NCBI RefSeq assembly: GCF_934424005.1
Contig: NZ_CAKRXI010000001.1
Span: forward strand, 62,001-126,000
Length of the DNA stretch: 64,000 bases
From: an uncultured Blautia sp.
GTDB taxonomy: Bacteria; Bacillota; Clostridia; Lachnospirales; Lachnospiraceae
Reading direction: 5' to 3'
Shown: piece by piece, positions 52,064 to 61,673 of the stretch
Layout: every line of letters starts with the position of its first letter
Numbering within the stretch: the stretch's first letter is position 1
The notes under the pieces: model-generated
The model's database searches: none
Seen by the model: the letters and a program-made list of their open reading frames with translations, nothing else
What the model was told of the DNA's origin: nothing
Position numbers and translations under genes: made by a program

Positions 52064-53365
52064 ATGAATTTTAATATGAAAAACAGAATATGGAAAAAAT
52101 TAAGTGCAATGAGTATGGCCTTTTTCATGACAGGAATGGTTCTTGGAGGATGTGGACAGACAACGGTTTATGCGGCAGAAGTGGCGTATGAAAGTGTGGA
52201 ATTTGAAGAACATTCTGAAGCAGAAGAGACAGGGATAGAAGAATCCGGGATAGAAGAATCCGGAACAGAAGAATTCGGAACAGAAGAATCCAGAACAGAT
52301 GAATCTGATCCGGATGAAATACAATCAGAAGAAAATGCAGAAGAATCTGAATCTGAAGAAACGGAAGATTCCGAAGAGAAGGATCAGGAGAAGGCCAGTC
52401 TGTCTGATGGTAAATTGGGAGAAGAGGATAAAGAGACCGAGAATAAAAAGAAAACACCGAACTTTACGGTTAGCGTAGTCACAGATGAAAATACAGTAAA
52501 AGCAGGAAGTGATCTGGTATATACGGTGACACTGGAAAATACAGGTGATGTAATGTTGAAAAACATACAATTGCAGGCATTGTTTTCAAACCAGAATCTG
52601 CAAGGCGAGTGGTCCGGGGATAATTTAGAACAGCTGGATATCGGAATTAGGAAAGAATTGTATCTGACAGTGAGACTTCCAGAGGATCAGGAGTCGGCCG
52701 TTTCTGTGAGAATTATGGCATCTGCAGAAGTGGAGATGACAGAAGCAGATACGGAGGATGCTGCAGTTAACAGAGAGGCATCCCTTGATACAGAAATTAT
52801 CCCACTGAAAGCCTCCTTTGAAGTGACGAAAACAGCTGACCGTTCCGTCGCAGTGCCTGGAGATAAGATTCTGTTTCAGATCTGCATTCGAAATACCGGA
52901 GAGCGGACACTGCATTCTGTAGTTACGACAGAACGTTTTCAGCTTGGAAATGTACCGGTACAGTTCCTGGAAAAAGAGGGAGTTGTGCTGAATAAGTCAA
53001 AGACGAAAGCACGTATCGAAAAGATTGAACCTGGCAAAGCAGCAGGCCTGCAGGCAATGGTAACATTGCCGGAAAACCTAAAAGAACAGGAACTTTTGAA
53101 TGAAGTAACCGTGACGACAATGGAAACTGGGGAACAGGTGATGACTTCTCAGGCAAAAATTCAAATCAGGGCAGCTGAAGAGGTGGAAACAGAAGATGCA
53201 GACAGAACATCAGTGGATATGGATAATAGCACGGTTTCCCATACGGGAGAGAGTTATCCGGCCTCTACAAATCCAAAAACCGGAGATCCATACCAGCCAT
53301 TTCTGTGGCTGGCAATGATCCCCGGTTCTATGCTGGCTGCGGGCTGGATCCGCAGACGGATGTAA
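52064..53365 (+). CDS. surface protein with lipobox and C-terminal NPKTG sorting signal
   Basis: About 433 residues. The N-terminal signal has a hydrophobic core and LGGC (Cys30), a good lipobox, plus a possible AxA-type site just after. Residues about 45-125 are a Glu/Ser-rich acidic stretch with an imperfect EESG-type repeat. Two beta-rich modules follow (about 135-245 and 250-375; TVSVVTDENTVKAGSDLVYT and FEVTKTADRSVAVPGDKI resemble DUF11/CARDB-like adhesin repeats). The C-terminus has NPKTG (403-407), a hydrophobic segment and RRRM, a sortase signal of the clostridial NPxTG type. GAGGAG lies seven bases before ATG 52064. Its function is unknown. Confidence 0.8.
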   Translation: MNFNMKNRIWKKLSAMSMAFFMTGMVLGGCGQTTVYAAEVAYESVEFEEHSEAEETGIEESGIEESGTEEFGTEESRTDESDPDEIQSEENAEESESEETEDSEEKDQEKASLSDGKLGEEDKETENKKKTPNFTVSVVTDENTVKAGSDLVYTVTLENTGDVMLKNIQLQALFSNQNLQGEWSGDNLEQLDIGIRKELYLTVRLPEDQESAVSVRIMASAEVEMTEADTEDAAVNREASLDTEIIPLKASFEVTKTADRSVAVPGDKILFQICIRNTGERTLHSVVTTERFQLGNVPVQFLEKEGVVLNKSKTKARIEKIEPGKAAGLQAMVTLPENLKEQELLNEVTVTTMETGEQVMTSQAKIQIRAAEEVETEDADRTSVDMDNSTVSHTGESYPASTNPKTGDPYQPFLWLAMIPGSMLAAGWIRRRM

Positions 53366-53371
53366 TTACAA

Positions 53372-54682
53372 TTACAGAATATCGATATGTTCTCCGGCAA
53401 GTGCTTTGTTCATGCTGCGGACAGCACAGAACTTACCACACATACTGCAGGTATCGCTGTGGTCATCTTCCGGAAGACGGTCATCACGGATAGCTTTGGC
53501 TGTTTCCGGATCAAGAGCACATGCAAACTGTGCATCCCAGTCAAGGACGCGGCGGGCATCTGCCATCTTGTCATCGATATCTCTCGCGTGTGGGATTCCT
53601 TTGGCAATATCTGCCGCATGGGCTGCAATCTTGGAAGCAATGATTCCCTGTTTGACATCTTCTACATTCGGAAGAGCCAGATGTTCTGCCGGTGTTACAT
53701 AGCAGAGGAATGCGGCTCCATTCATGGCTGCAACTGCCCCACCGATCGCAGCAGTAATATGGTCATATCCAGGTGCGATATCGGTAACGAGAGGTCCGAG
53801 TACATAGAATGGCGCTCCCATGCAGATGGTCTGCTGAACTTTCATATTGGCAGCAACCTGATCAAGCGGCACATGACCTGGCCCCTCAACCATGACCTGT
53901 ACGTTATGAGCCCATGCACGTTTGGTAAGCTCTCCAAGACGTACCAGCTCTTCAATCTGGCATACATCAGTGGCATCAGCCAGACAGCCAGGACGACATG
54001 CATCTCCAAGAGAAATAGTAACGTCATGTTCTTCACAGATGTCCAGAATCTCATCGAAGTATTCATAGAACGGATTTTCTTCACCGGTCATGCTCATCCA
54101 TGCAAATACAAGGCTTCCACCACGGCTTACAATGTTCATTTTACGTTTGTGTTTTTTGATCTGCTCGATGGTCTTTCTTGTGATTCCGCAGTGGAGAGTA
54201 ACAAAATCAACACCGTCCTCGGCATGAAGGCGGATTACGTCGATGAAATCATGCGCAGTCAGTTCAGAGAGATCTCGCTGATAATGAATGACACTGTCAT
54301 ATACCGGAACGGTTCCGATCATTGCAGGACACTCATGTGTCAGTTTCTGACGGAACGGCTGTGTATTGCCGTGGCTGGAGAGATCCATGATCGCTTCTGC
54401 ACCGAGATCTACTGCTTTCATAACTTTCTGCATTTCGATATCATAATCTTTGCAGTCTCTGGATACACCAAGGTTTACATTGATCTTGGTGCGCAGCATG
54501 CTGCCGACACCTTCCGGGTTCAGACAGGTATGATGTTTGTTGGCACAGATCGCTACTTTACCTTCTGCAACCAGTTCCATCATTTTTTCAACCGGCATGT
54601 GTTCTTTTTCTGCAACAGTTTTGATCTGAGGGGTTACGATGCCTTTGCGTGCGGCATCCATCTGTGTTGTATAAGTTGTCAT
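53372..54682 (-). CDS. thiC: phosphomethylpyrimidine synthase
   Basis: Radical-SAM-type enzyme converting aminoimidazole ribotide to hydroxymethylpyrimidine phosphate for thiamine. The 436-residue length, [25 protein letters not shown] and [20 protein letters not shown] are diagnostic. The C-terminal iron-sulfur motif is CSMCGKFC, the shorter clostridial form. The start at 54682 follows AAGGAG; the frame is open to 54760, inside thiD. It is the last gene of the thi operon and converges on the surface-protein gene with only six bases between the stop codons. Confidence 0.97.
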   Translation of the reverse strand: MTTYTTQMDAARKGIVTPQIKTVAEKEHMPVEKMMELVAEGKVAICANKHHTCLNPEGVGSMLRTKINVNLGVSRDCKDYDIEMQKVMKAVDLGAEAIMDLSSHGNTQPFRQKLTHECPAMIGTVPVYDSVIHYQRDLSELTAHDFIDVIRLHAEDGVDFVTLHCGITRKTIEQIKKHKRKMNIVSRGGSLVFAWMSMTGEENPFYEYFDEILDICEEHDVTISLGDACRPGCLADATDVCQIEELVRLGELTKRAWAHNVQVMVEGPGHVPLDQVAANMKVQQTICMGAPFYVLGPLVTDIAPGYDHITAAIGGAVAAMNGAAFLCYVTPAEHLALPNVEDVKQGIIASKIAAHAADIAKGIPHARDIDDKMADARRVLDWDAQFACALDPETAKAIRDDRLPEDDHSDTCSMCGKFCAVRSMNKALAGEHIDIL

Positions 54683-54716
54683 ATGGTATATTCTCCTTCT
54701 ATGTAAATGATAATTT

Positions 54717-55502
54717 TTATTGTGTTTTTCCAAGGGTGTGGTCCAGTGGACCAGAACCATGTCCGAGATCCAGCTGTGCCTTCAGGGCATCAGTCAGATA
54801 CTGTTTGGAACGGCGCACAGAATCTTCAAGAGAAAAACCTTTGGCGAGATTTGAGGCAATCGCACTGGAAAGTGTGCAGCCGGTACCGTGAGTATTTGGA
54901 TTGTTGATGCGTTCACCATGCAGCCAGATGCCATGTCCTTTTGTATAAAGAAGGTCATTTGCATCGTTGATGCGATGGCCGCCTTTCAGAAGGACAGAAA
55001 TGTGAAAGCTTTCATAAAGTCTGTGAGCAGCTTCTTCCATAGAGTCAGCATTTGTGATCTGCAGTCCGGTGAGCGCTTCAGCTTCCGGAATATTGGGTGT
55101 GATGATCTCCGCAAGAGGAAAGAGTTCCTTCTGAAGCGTTTGCTCGGCATCTTTGTTCATCAGACGATGTCCGCTGGTGGAGACCATAACAGGATCCAGT
55201 ACGATATGGTGTGCATGGTACTGCTGTAATTTGACAGCAACGTGGTGTATGATCTCAGCGGATGAGAGCATGCCGATCTTAACTGCATCAGGAAAAATGT
55301 CAGTAAAGACGCAGTCCAGCTGGTTGTCAAGAAATTCCGGAGAGGTTTCCTGAATTCCGTAAACACCGGTTGTGTTCTGGGCGGTCAGAGCTGTGATCGC
55401 ACTCATGGCATAGACTCCGTTCATGATCATGGTCTTGATATCTGCCTGAATGCCGGCACCACCACTACAGTCGCTTCCGGCAATCGTTAATACTGTTTTC
55501 AT
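54717..55502 (-). CDS. thiD: hydroxymethylpyrimidine (phosphate) kinase
   Basis: A 261-residue PfkB-superfamily kinase that phosphorylates HMP and HMP phosphate to the pyrophosphate. It begins [20 protein letters not shown], has [13 protein letters not shown], and ends with the motif [21 protein letters not shown] lies nine bases before the ATG at 55502. It lies 34 bp upstream of thiC. It supplies one of the two substrates used by ThiE, encoded just before it. Confidence 0.96.
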   Translation of the reverse strand: MKTVLTIAGSDCSGGAGIQADIKTMIMNGVYAMSAITALTAQNTTGVYGIQETSPEFLDNQLDCVFTDIFPDAVKIGMLSSAEIIHHVAVKLQQYHAHHIVLDPVMVSTSGHRLMNKDAEQTLQKELFPLAEIITPNIPEAEALTGLQITNADSMEEAAHRLYESFHISVLLKGGHRINDANDLLYTKGHGIWLHGERINNPNTHGTGCTLSSAIASNLAKGFSLEDSVRRSKQYLTDALKAQLDLGHGSGPLDHTLGKTQ

Positions 55503-55534
55503 AATCGTGTTATTCCTTATTGTTTTGTTGAGAT

Positions 55535-56170
55535 TTACAGTTTTTGCAGTTCCGTAAGAAAATGTCTGACGGCTTCGGCTTTGTTAGCAGGTTTAAAAAG
55601 TCCGCTGACAACGGCAGCACCGGAAATTCCGCTTCCTGCAAGAAGATGAAGGTTGTCAGCAGTAACACCGCCGATTGCAACAACCGGAATTTCTACAGCC
55701 TGACAGATCGCTCGCAGAGTTTCGACAGGAAGTTGTGTGACGTTGGTCTTAGTGGTGCTTCCGAAGACTGCACCGCAGCCTATGTAGTCTGCTCCGGCGT
55801 TCTGGGCCGCAAGTGCTTCCTCGACATTATGGGCACTTCCGCCGATGATAAAGTCAGGCCCGAGAAGCTGACGTGCTTTCTGGATGCCCATATCAGAAAG
55901 TCCGACATGAACACCGGAAGCATTTACTTTCTGTGCAAGATCCGGGCGGTCATTGATGATCAGTGGAACATTGTAACGTTCACATATTTCTTTTAAAAGG
56001 ACGGCTTCCTGAAGAATTTCTTCGTCAGAAGCATTTTTTTCACGAAGCTGGACACAGCTGACACCTGCACGAAGGAGTTCTTCGGTAACGGATGCAAGTG
56101 TTTCATCGGGTTTCAGCCAGCTTCGGTCTGTAACAGCATACAGTTTCAGCTGTTCTGGTGATATTTTCAT
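55535..56170 (-). CDS. thiE: thiamine-phosphate synthase
   Basis: A 211-residue TIM-barrel enzyme joining HMP pyrophosphate and thiazole phosphate to thiamine phosphate. Family stretches are LYAVTDRSWL, VSCVQLREKNASDEE, GVHVGLSDM, IGCGAVFGSTTK and VVAIGGVTADN. GGAGAAAG precedes the ATG at 56170. It is the joining step between the salvage arm (thiW, thiM) and the pyrimidine arm (thiD, thiC) of this operon. Confidence 0.96.
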   Translation of the reverse strand: MKISPEQLKLYAVTDRSWLKPDETLASVTEELLRAGVSCVQLREKNASDEEILQEAVLLKEICERYNVPLIINDRPDLAQKVNASGVHVGLSDMGIQKARQLLGPDFIIGGSAHNVEEALAAQNAGADYIGCGAVFGSTTKTNVTQLPVETLRAICQAVEIPVVAIGGVTADNLHLLAGSGISGAAVVSGLFKPANKAEAVRHFLTELQKL

Positions 56171-56191
56171 AGGTCTTTCTCCAATGTCTGA

Positions 56192-57013
56192 TCAGAATTT
56201 ATGTTTCGAGGTGTACATTAATTTCTCTTCCAGTACATCAAAAAGATGTACATGAAAACTTCCAATACCGGATTTTTCTGCGTCTGTTCGTCTGCCTGCT
56301 TCAAGGGCAGTTTCACGCCAGAGTGCTCCGGCGGCACGGACCGCATCAAATGAAGAAGTGTCCGTACACAGAAATAATGTGCAGAGTGCAGAAAGCATAC
56401 ATCCGCCACCGGTGATTCGTCGAATCCTGGAGTCACCGCCGGTCAGAATCTGTGTCTGCTTTCCATCAGATACCACATCCTCTCTGCCCGTGATCAGAAC
56501 TGTGCAGTTGAGAAGAGATGCCGCCTGCCCTGCAATCAGACAGACATCACGTTCCGCCATCTGCAGGGAACTTTCTACACCGCCGTGTTTCTCGGGACTG
56601 TCGATATCTGAAAGAAGAGAACATAGAACAACGGCTTCTTCCTGATTACAGCGAACAGCAGTCGGATGAACGGCTTGAAGAAGTTTTTGCAGCTCTTTTC
56701 TTCGAAATGTGCTGGCACCGGCGCCGACCGGATCCAGGACGACCGGGTGGTCAAGGGCATTTGCCTTCTGTCCGGCAAGGATGCAGGCCTGTATTTTGGC
56801 AATGTCCGGTACTCCAGTATTCAGAAGGGTTCCATGACAGAAAGAAGTGATTTCTTCGACTTCCTGTTCATCCTGTCCCATTACGGCACTTCCGCCGGCT
56901 GCAAGCAGTAGATTGGCAACATCCTGCATGGTCACCGGATTAGTGAGACAATGAATCTTGGGAGCATCCTGGTGAATGCAGAAAGAAATTTCTTCTATAT
57001 TATTAAGTGACAT
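56192..57013 (-). CDS. thiM: hydroxyethylthiazole kinase
   Basis: A 273-residue kinase that phosphorylates the thiazole alcohol. Diagnostic stretches are IHCLTNPVTMQDVANLLLA, LDPVGAGAST and ITGGGCMLSAL. It is the salvage route to the thiazole half of thiamine. GGAGATAA lies before the ATG at 57013. It follows thiW by three bp, so both are tightly co-expressed, consistent with uptake followed by trapping of the thiazole. Confidence 0.95.
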   Translation of the reverse strand: MSLNNIEEISFCIHQDAPKIHCLTNPVTMQDVANLLLAAGGSAVMGQDEQEVEEITSFCHGTLLNTGVPDIAKIQACILAGQKANALDHPVVLDPVGAGASTFRRKELQKLLQAVHPTAVRCNQEEAVVLCSLLSDIDSPEKHGGVESSLQMAERDVCLIAGQAASLLNCTVLITGREDVVSDGKQTQILTGGDSRIRRITGGGCMLSALCTLFLCTDTSSFDAVRAAGALWRETALEAGRRTDAEKSGIGSFHVHLFDVLEEKLMYTSKHKF

Positions 57014-57016
57014 AAA

Positions 57017-57526
57017 TTATCTCCTGGCGGCAAGAAATACCTGGCTTTTTTCAAAAACACGAAGCAGGATAAAGGCCAGTACACTTCCGGTAAATGTTGA
57101 GATAAAAAACGGGATCATGTATACGGTGAATCCGGCCGGGGCAAGTCCCATGAGAAGTTTGGCTACCGGATAGGCTGCAAGACCTCCGAGGATTCCGGTT
57201 CCCAGTGCTTCTGCAACACAGGTAAGACTTAATTTGCGGGTGAGTCGGAAGACCAGACCACAGCATAAGGCACCAACCATGCTTCCGGGAAAGGCAAGAA
57301 GACTGCCGATTCCAAGCAGGTTGCGGATCAGACTTGCACAAAAAGCAATGCCGATTCCCCACCATGGGCCAAGCATGACTGCTGCAAAGACATTGACCAT
57401 ATGCTGGACCGGAGCACATTTGCTTCCGGCAACAGGAACACTGATCAGACTTCCGGCAACAGCAGCTGCTGCCAGTACACCTGCAATGGCCAGCTTCTGA
57501 GTGGATGTTGTTTCTTTTGTGTTCAT
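57017..57526 (-). CDS. thiW: thiazole transporter S-component (ECF type)
   Basis: A 169-residue membrane protein with about five or six helices, of the ThiW family of energy-coupling-factor substrate binders for hydroxyethylthiazole. It shows KCAPVQHMVNVFAAVMLGPWW, LAFPGSMVGALCCGLVFRL and ALGTGILGGLAAYPVAKLL. GGAGG precedes the ATG at 57526; the upstream in-frame ATG (57565) lies before that site. It relies on a shared ECF module encoded elsewhere. It is the first gene after the TPP riboswitch. Confidence 0.93.
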   Translation of the reverse strand: MNTKETTSTQKLAIAGVLAAAAVAGSLISVPVAGSKCAPVQHMVNVFAAVMLGPWWGIGIAFCASLIRNLLGIGSLLAFPGSMVGALCCGLVFRLTRKLSLTCVAEALGTGILGGLAAYPVAKLLMGLAPAGFTVYMIPFFISTFTGSVLAFILLRVFEKSQVFLAARR

Positions 57527-57590
57527 TTTGAGTAAACCTCCTGTTCTGCCTGAGGGATGAGCCATTGACAGCTTTTTAAAAAATTTGATA

Positions 57591-57620
57591 AAAAAAAGAA
57601 GATACCGCAGGGGTACCTTC
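57591..57620 (-). terminator. riboswitch-controlled terminator
   Basis: On the minus strand GAAGGTACC / GGTATCTTC (one G-T pair) with a 5-base loop is followed by TTTTTTT. Placed between the TPP aptamer and thiW, it is the expected expression platform. Confidence 0.85.
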
Positions 57621-57635
57621 GTTCAATGTGTCTGG

Positions 57636-57722
57636 TATTTCCCTACGTTGGCATTATCCAAATCAGGTTAAGGGTCGAAACCAATCAGTTTCCTCTCAGC
57701 CGGCTTCAGCCAGCTCCCCTGT
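57636..57722 (-). ncRNA. TPP riboswitch (THI element)
   Basis: On the minus strand the aptamer shows GGGGAGC, GGCTGAGAGG, then ACCCTTAACCTGAT and GATAATGCCAACGTAGGGAA, the conserved core of the thiamine pyrophosphate riboswitch. An insert arm with GGAAACTGATTGGTTTC lies between the conserved halves. High TPP should favour the terminator that follows and shut off thiW-thiM-thiE-thiD-thiC. Confidence 0.96.
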
Positions 57723-57741
57723 TTTGTAATTTTACTTTCCT

Positions 57742-57770
57742 ATTATACTGCCAGTTAAAGAAGATGGCAA
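57742..57770 (-). promoter_or_regulatory. promoter of the thi operon
   Basis: On the minus strand TTGCCA, 17 bases, TATAAT, about 20 bp before the riboswitch aptamer. Confidence 0.75.
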
Positions 57771-57828
57771 GACTATATTCAGAGATGTTTTGTAAAAAAG
57801 CAGAAAAGGAAGACAAAATCTACAAACA

Positions 57829-57857
57829 TTGAAAAGAGAATCTGTTTGTGCTATTCT
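57829..57857 (+). promoter_or_regulatory. promoter of the murE-priA operon
   Basis: TTGAAA, 17 bases, TATTCT, 37 bp before the murE start. Confidence 0.55.
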
Positions 57858-57894
57858 GTAATGGAGTATATATCCCTAGGCAGAGGAGGACAAT

Positions 57895-59370
57895 ATGAAA
57901 GTATCAACATTATTGGAAGGTTTGAAATATATCTGTTGTCAGGGCAGCACAGAACAGGAAGTCTCTACAGTTGTATATGACTCCCGCAAAGTAGAAGAAA
58001 ATTCCCTGTTTATCTGCATTCGCGGTGCGGTTGTGGATGGACACAAATTTGTACCGGATGTGATCAAGAAAGGTGCGAAAACACTCGTTGTTGAAGAAGA
58101 GGTAGAAGCACCGGAAGATGTAACTGTGATCAAAGTTGCAGATACCCGTTATGCGATGGCCTTTATTTCCGCTGCATATTTTGGACATCCGGCGGAGAAA
58201 CTGAAAACGATCGGAATTACCGGAACAAAAGGAAAAACTACCACAACATATATGGTAAAATCCATTCTCGAAAATGCAGGATACAAAGTTGGACTGATCG
58301 GAACCATCGAAGCGATCATTGGAGAAGAATCCATTCCGGCAAGCAACACAACTCCGGAATCTTATCTGGTGCAGGAATATTTTCGTAAAATGGTAGATGC
58401 AGGATGTGACTGTGTAGTTATGGAAGTTTCTTCACAGGGACTGATGCTTCACCGTACACAGGGATTTGTTTTTGATTATGGTATCTTTACCAATATTGAA
58501 CCAGATCATATCGGACCAAACGAGCATAAGGATTTTGATGATTATCTCAGATGCAAATCTATGTTGCTCCGGCAGTGTCGTGTGGGAATTGTCAACAGAG
58601 ATGATGAACACTTTGAGAGAATTATCGAAGGTCATACCTGTCAGCTGGAAACTTACGGATTTTCTCCGGAAGCTGACCTGCGTGCAGAAGATGCACATAT
58701 GGTAGGCGGCAAAGGATATCTCGGTATCTCTTATCAGCTGAAAGGACTGATGGAATTCCCGGTTGAAATTGATATTCCGGGTAAATTCAGTATTTATAAT
58801 TCACTGACTGCAATTGCAATCTGTCGTCATTTCAAGGTATCACAGGAAAACATCATCAAGGCACTGAAAGTGGCGAGAGTCAAGGGGCGTATCGAGGTGA
58901 TCAAAGTTTCTGATGAATTTACATTGATGATCGACTATGCACATAATGCAATGGCACTGGAGAGTCTGCTTACTACATTAAGAGAATATCATCCGCATCG
59001 ACTGGTCTGCCTGTTTGGCTGTGGAGGAAACCGTGCAAAATCCCGCCGTTATGAGATGGGAGAGGTTTCGGGCAGACTGGCAGATTTGACGATCATCACA
59101 TCCGATAACCCGAGATTTGAAGAGCCACAGGATATCATTGATGATATTAAGATCGGCATCAGCAAGACGGATGGAAAATATGTCGAGATCTGTGAACGTA
59201 AGGAAGCAATTGCCTATGCAATCCATCATGGAGAACCCGGAGATATCATTGTTCTGGCAGGAAAAGGACATGAAGATTACCAGGAAATCAAAGGTAAGAA
59301 GTATCCTATGGATGAAAGAGTCCTGATCGCAGAGATTCTTCAGGAGGACAAAGAAAGAGCAGATAAATGA
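57895..59370 (+). CDS. murE: UDP-MurNAc-tripeptide synthetase (diaminopimelate type)
   Basis: Adds the third amino acid to the peptidoglycan precursor UDP-MurNAc-Ala-Glu in the cytoplasm. The 491-residue length, GTKGKTTT (P-loop, near 110), NTTPES, MEVSSQGLML and MIDYAHNAMA identify MurE. TSDNPRFEEP contains the DNPR motif associated with meso-diaminopimelate use rather than lysine. GAGGAGG precedes ATG 57895. Its last bases overlap the priA start (ATGA), so the two are translated together. Confidence 0.95.
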   Translation: MKVSTLLEGLKYICCQGSTEQEVSTVVYDSRKVEENSLFICIRGAVVDGHKFVPDVIKKGAKTLVVEEEVEAPEDVTVIKVADTRYAMAFISAAYFGHPAEKLKTIGITGTKGKTTTTYMVKSILENAGYKVGLIGTIEAIIGEESIPASNTTPESYLVQEYFRKMVDAGCDCVVMEVSSQGLMLHRTQGFVFDYGIFTNIEPDHIGPNEHKDFDDYLRCKSMLLRQCRVGIVNRDDEHFERIIEGHTCQLETYGFSPEADLRAEDAHMVGGKGYLGISYQLKGLMEFPVEIDIPGKFSIYNSLTAIAICRHFKVSQENIIKALKVARVKGRIEVIKVSDEFTLMIDYAHNAMALESLLTTLREYHPHRLVCLFGCGGNRAKSRRYEMGEVSGRLADLTIITSDNPRFEEPQDIIDDIKIGISKTDGKYVEICERKEAIAYAIHHGEPGDIIVLAGKGHEDYQEIKGKKYPMDERVLIAEILQEDKERADK

Positions 59371-61586
59371 TCTACGCGGATATCATTGTGGATATATCCC
59401 ACGAAAAGCTTGACCGTAGTTTTCAATACAGAGTTCCGAAAGAACTGGAAGCAGAGATTCAACTGGGAATGGTAGTGACCATTCCCTTTGGAAACGGTAA
59501 TCATGAAAGAAAGGGATATGTGATAGGCCTTTCTGACAAACCGGCATTTGATATATCCAAAATGAAAGAACTTCATGGAATCTGCAACAGTGAGGAGACC
59601 ACAGAAGAACGCCTGATCGCACTTGCGGCATGGATGAAGAACCGATACGGTTCTACAATGGTACAGGCGCTGAAAACGGTTCTTCCGGTCAGGGAAAAGG
59701 TCAAAGCAAAAGAGAAACGTTATATAGTGCTGAATATGGATGTGGCAGTGGCAGAGCAGCTGGCAGCGGAACTGGAGAGTGGCAGATGCAAAGCCAGGGC
59801 AAGACTGGTTCGGGCGCTTCTGAAAGAGAAGAAACTGGATTATACAAAAGCGTCCAGAGAACTTGGGATGACGGCAGCTGTGATAAGGCCGTTGGTGGAT
59901 CAGGGTGCAGTGCTGGTGACACAGGATGAAGTCTATCGAATGCCGGTAGATGGTTCTGATATTCCCCGGGAGCAACTGTCCATGCTTACAGAGACACAGG
60001 AAGCTGCGTTGTTGCAGATTCAGGAAGAGTGGAAGCAGGAAACACCACGTCCGGTTTTGATCCATGGAGTGACTGGAAGTGGAAAGACGCAGATTTATAT
60101 GAAACTGATCCAACAGGTAGTGAATGAGGGAAAACAGGTTATCGTACTGATTCCGGAGATCGCCCTGACTTATCAGACGGTCCGCAGGTTTTATGGATGG
60201 TTTGGGGATAAAGTATCTGTGTTGAATTCCAGACTTTCACAGGGAGAGAGATATGATCAGTTCAAGAGGGCAAAACGTGGTGAGATCCAGATTATGGTTG
60301 GCCCCCGTTCTGCTCTGTTTACACCTTTTTCCAGACTGGGTTTGATCATCATTGATGAGGAACATGAACAGACATATAAAAGTGAAAACAGCCCAAGATA
60401 CCATGCAAGAGAAACGGCAGAATATCGTGCACAGATGGAAAATGCCCGCCTTGTCATGGGCTCGGCTACTCCATCACTTGAAGCGTATACAAAGGCAAAA
60501 GACGGAGAATATCGTCTGGTAAAGCTGGAAGCACGCTATGAGGACCGGCCACTTCCGGAAGTTACTGTTGTGGATCTTCGCGAGGAATTAAAAAATGGCA
60601 ACCGTTCCATATTAAGCCGCAGTCTGAAGACTGCAGTTGAGAGGAGACTGGAGAGAGGAGAACAGTCGGTACTTTTTCTGAACAGAAGAGGATATGCCGG
60701 CTTTGTATCCTGCCGTTCCTGTGGGGAAGCGTTGAAATGTCCACATTGTGATGTAGCACTTACAGAACACAACAATGGAAGGCTGGTCTGTCATTATTGT
60801 GGCTATGAACAGCCACGGGTGGAAAAATGTCCGGTGTGTGGTTCTCCGTATATCGGTGGTTTTAAAGCCGGGACGCAGCAGATTGAGCAGGTTCTTCGAA
60901 AGACTTTTCCAAAGGCACGCGTTCTTCGGATGGATTACGATACAACAAGAACAAAAGGAAGCTACGAGAAAATACTGTCATCTTTTGCAGAACACAAAGC
61001 AGATATTCTGGTAGGTACGCAGATGATCGTCAAAGGACATGATTTCCCGGATGTGACGCTGGTCGGTGCGATTGCGGCAGATCTGTCGCTGAATGCTGCT
61101 GACTATCGCTGTGCAGAACGTACATTTCAGCTGCTGACACAGGCTGTCGGCCGTTCTGGCAGAGGGAGAAAAGCCGGTGAGGCGATCATACAGAGCTATC
61201 ATCCGGATCACTATAGTATTCAGGCGGCTGCAAAGCAGGATTACGAAGCTTTTTATCAGGAAGAGATGGCATATCGTATGCTGATGGATTATCCACCGGC
61301 GGCACATATGCTGTCTGTTCTGGCATCCGGAGAAGATGAGAAACTTCTGGAGCAGGGAATGGATTATCTTGCGAAGTTTGTAGAGCGCATTAGTGGGAAG
61401 TACAGAGTACATGTGATAGGCCCTGCATATGCATCCGTGGGAAAAGTAAATGATATCTACCGGAAGGTATTATATCTGAAACACAAAGATGAACGTGTAC
61501 TTCAGGACATAAAGAATAAAACAGAGAAATACATTGAAGTAAATTCCGGATTCCGGAAATTATATATTCAGTTTGACTATACATAA
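59367..61586 (+). CDS. priA: primosomal helicase PriA
   Basis: A 739-residue 3'-5' DNA helicase that restarts stalled replication forks. The 3' DNA-binding domain begins YADIIVDISHEKLDRSFQY; helicase motifs are GVTGSGKTQIY (Walker A), DEEHEQTYKS (Walker B) and VLFLNRRGYAGF. Two zinc sites are in the segment 61-residues-long from CRSC to CPVC (eight cysteines). It starts at ATG 59367 overlapping the murE stop by four bases. Placement before def and fmt is usual in Firmicutes. Confidence 0.97.
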   Translation: MIYADIIVDISHEKLDRSFQYRVPKELEAEIQLGMVVTIPFGNGNHERKGYVIGLSDKPAFDISKMKELHGICNSEETTEERLIALAAWMKNRYGSTMVQALKTVLPVREKVKAKEKRYIVLNMDVAVAEQLAAELESGRCKARARLVRALLKEKKLDYTKASRELGMTAAVIRPLVDQGAVLVTQDEVYRMPVDGSDIPREQLSMLTETQEAALLQIQEEWKQETPRPVLIHGVTGSGKTQIYMKLIQQVVNEGKQVIVLIPEIALTYQTVRRFYGWFGDKVSVLNSRLSQGERYDQFKRAKRGEIQIMVGPRSALFTPFSRLGLIIIDEEHEQTYKSENSPRYHARETAEYRAQMENARLVMGSATPSLEAYTKAKDGEYRLVKLEARYEDRPLPEVTVVDLREELKNGNRSILSRSLKTAVERRLERGEQSVLFLNRRGYAGFVSCRSCGEALKCPHCDVALTEHNNGRLVCHYCGYEQPRVEKCPVCGSPYIGGFKAGTQQIEQVLRKTFPKARVLRMDYDTTRTKGSYEKILSSFAEHKADILVGTQMIVKGHDFPDVTLVGAIAADLSLNAADYRCAERTFQLLTQAVGRSGRGRKAGEAIIQSYHPDHYSIQAAAKQDYEAFYQEEMAYRMLMDYPPAAHMLSVLASGEDEKLLEQGMDYLAKFVERISGKYRVHVIGPAYASVGKVNDIYRKVLYLKHKDERVLQDIKNKTEKYIEVNSGFRKLYIQFDYT

Positions 61587-61673
61587 ATATCAGGATCGCG
61601 AGAACAATTTGTTGTGGAGCAATCCGCAGTATTTATATGCACCACAAAAGAAGAAAAAGAGAGGAAGAATAAT

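Noticed and set aside
53387..54706. Plus-strand open frame of 439 codons
   Set aside because: It is fully antisense to thiC, a clear and conserved gene; its composition is that of a mirror frame, with no ribosome site.
57626..57832. Plus-strand open frame of 68 codons
   Set aside because: It lies across the TPP riboswitch and thi promoter on the opposite strand; no ribosome site and no protein family features.
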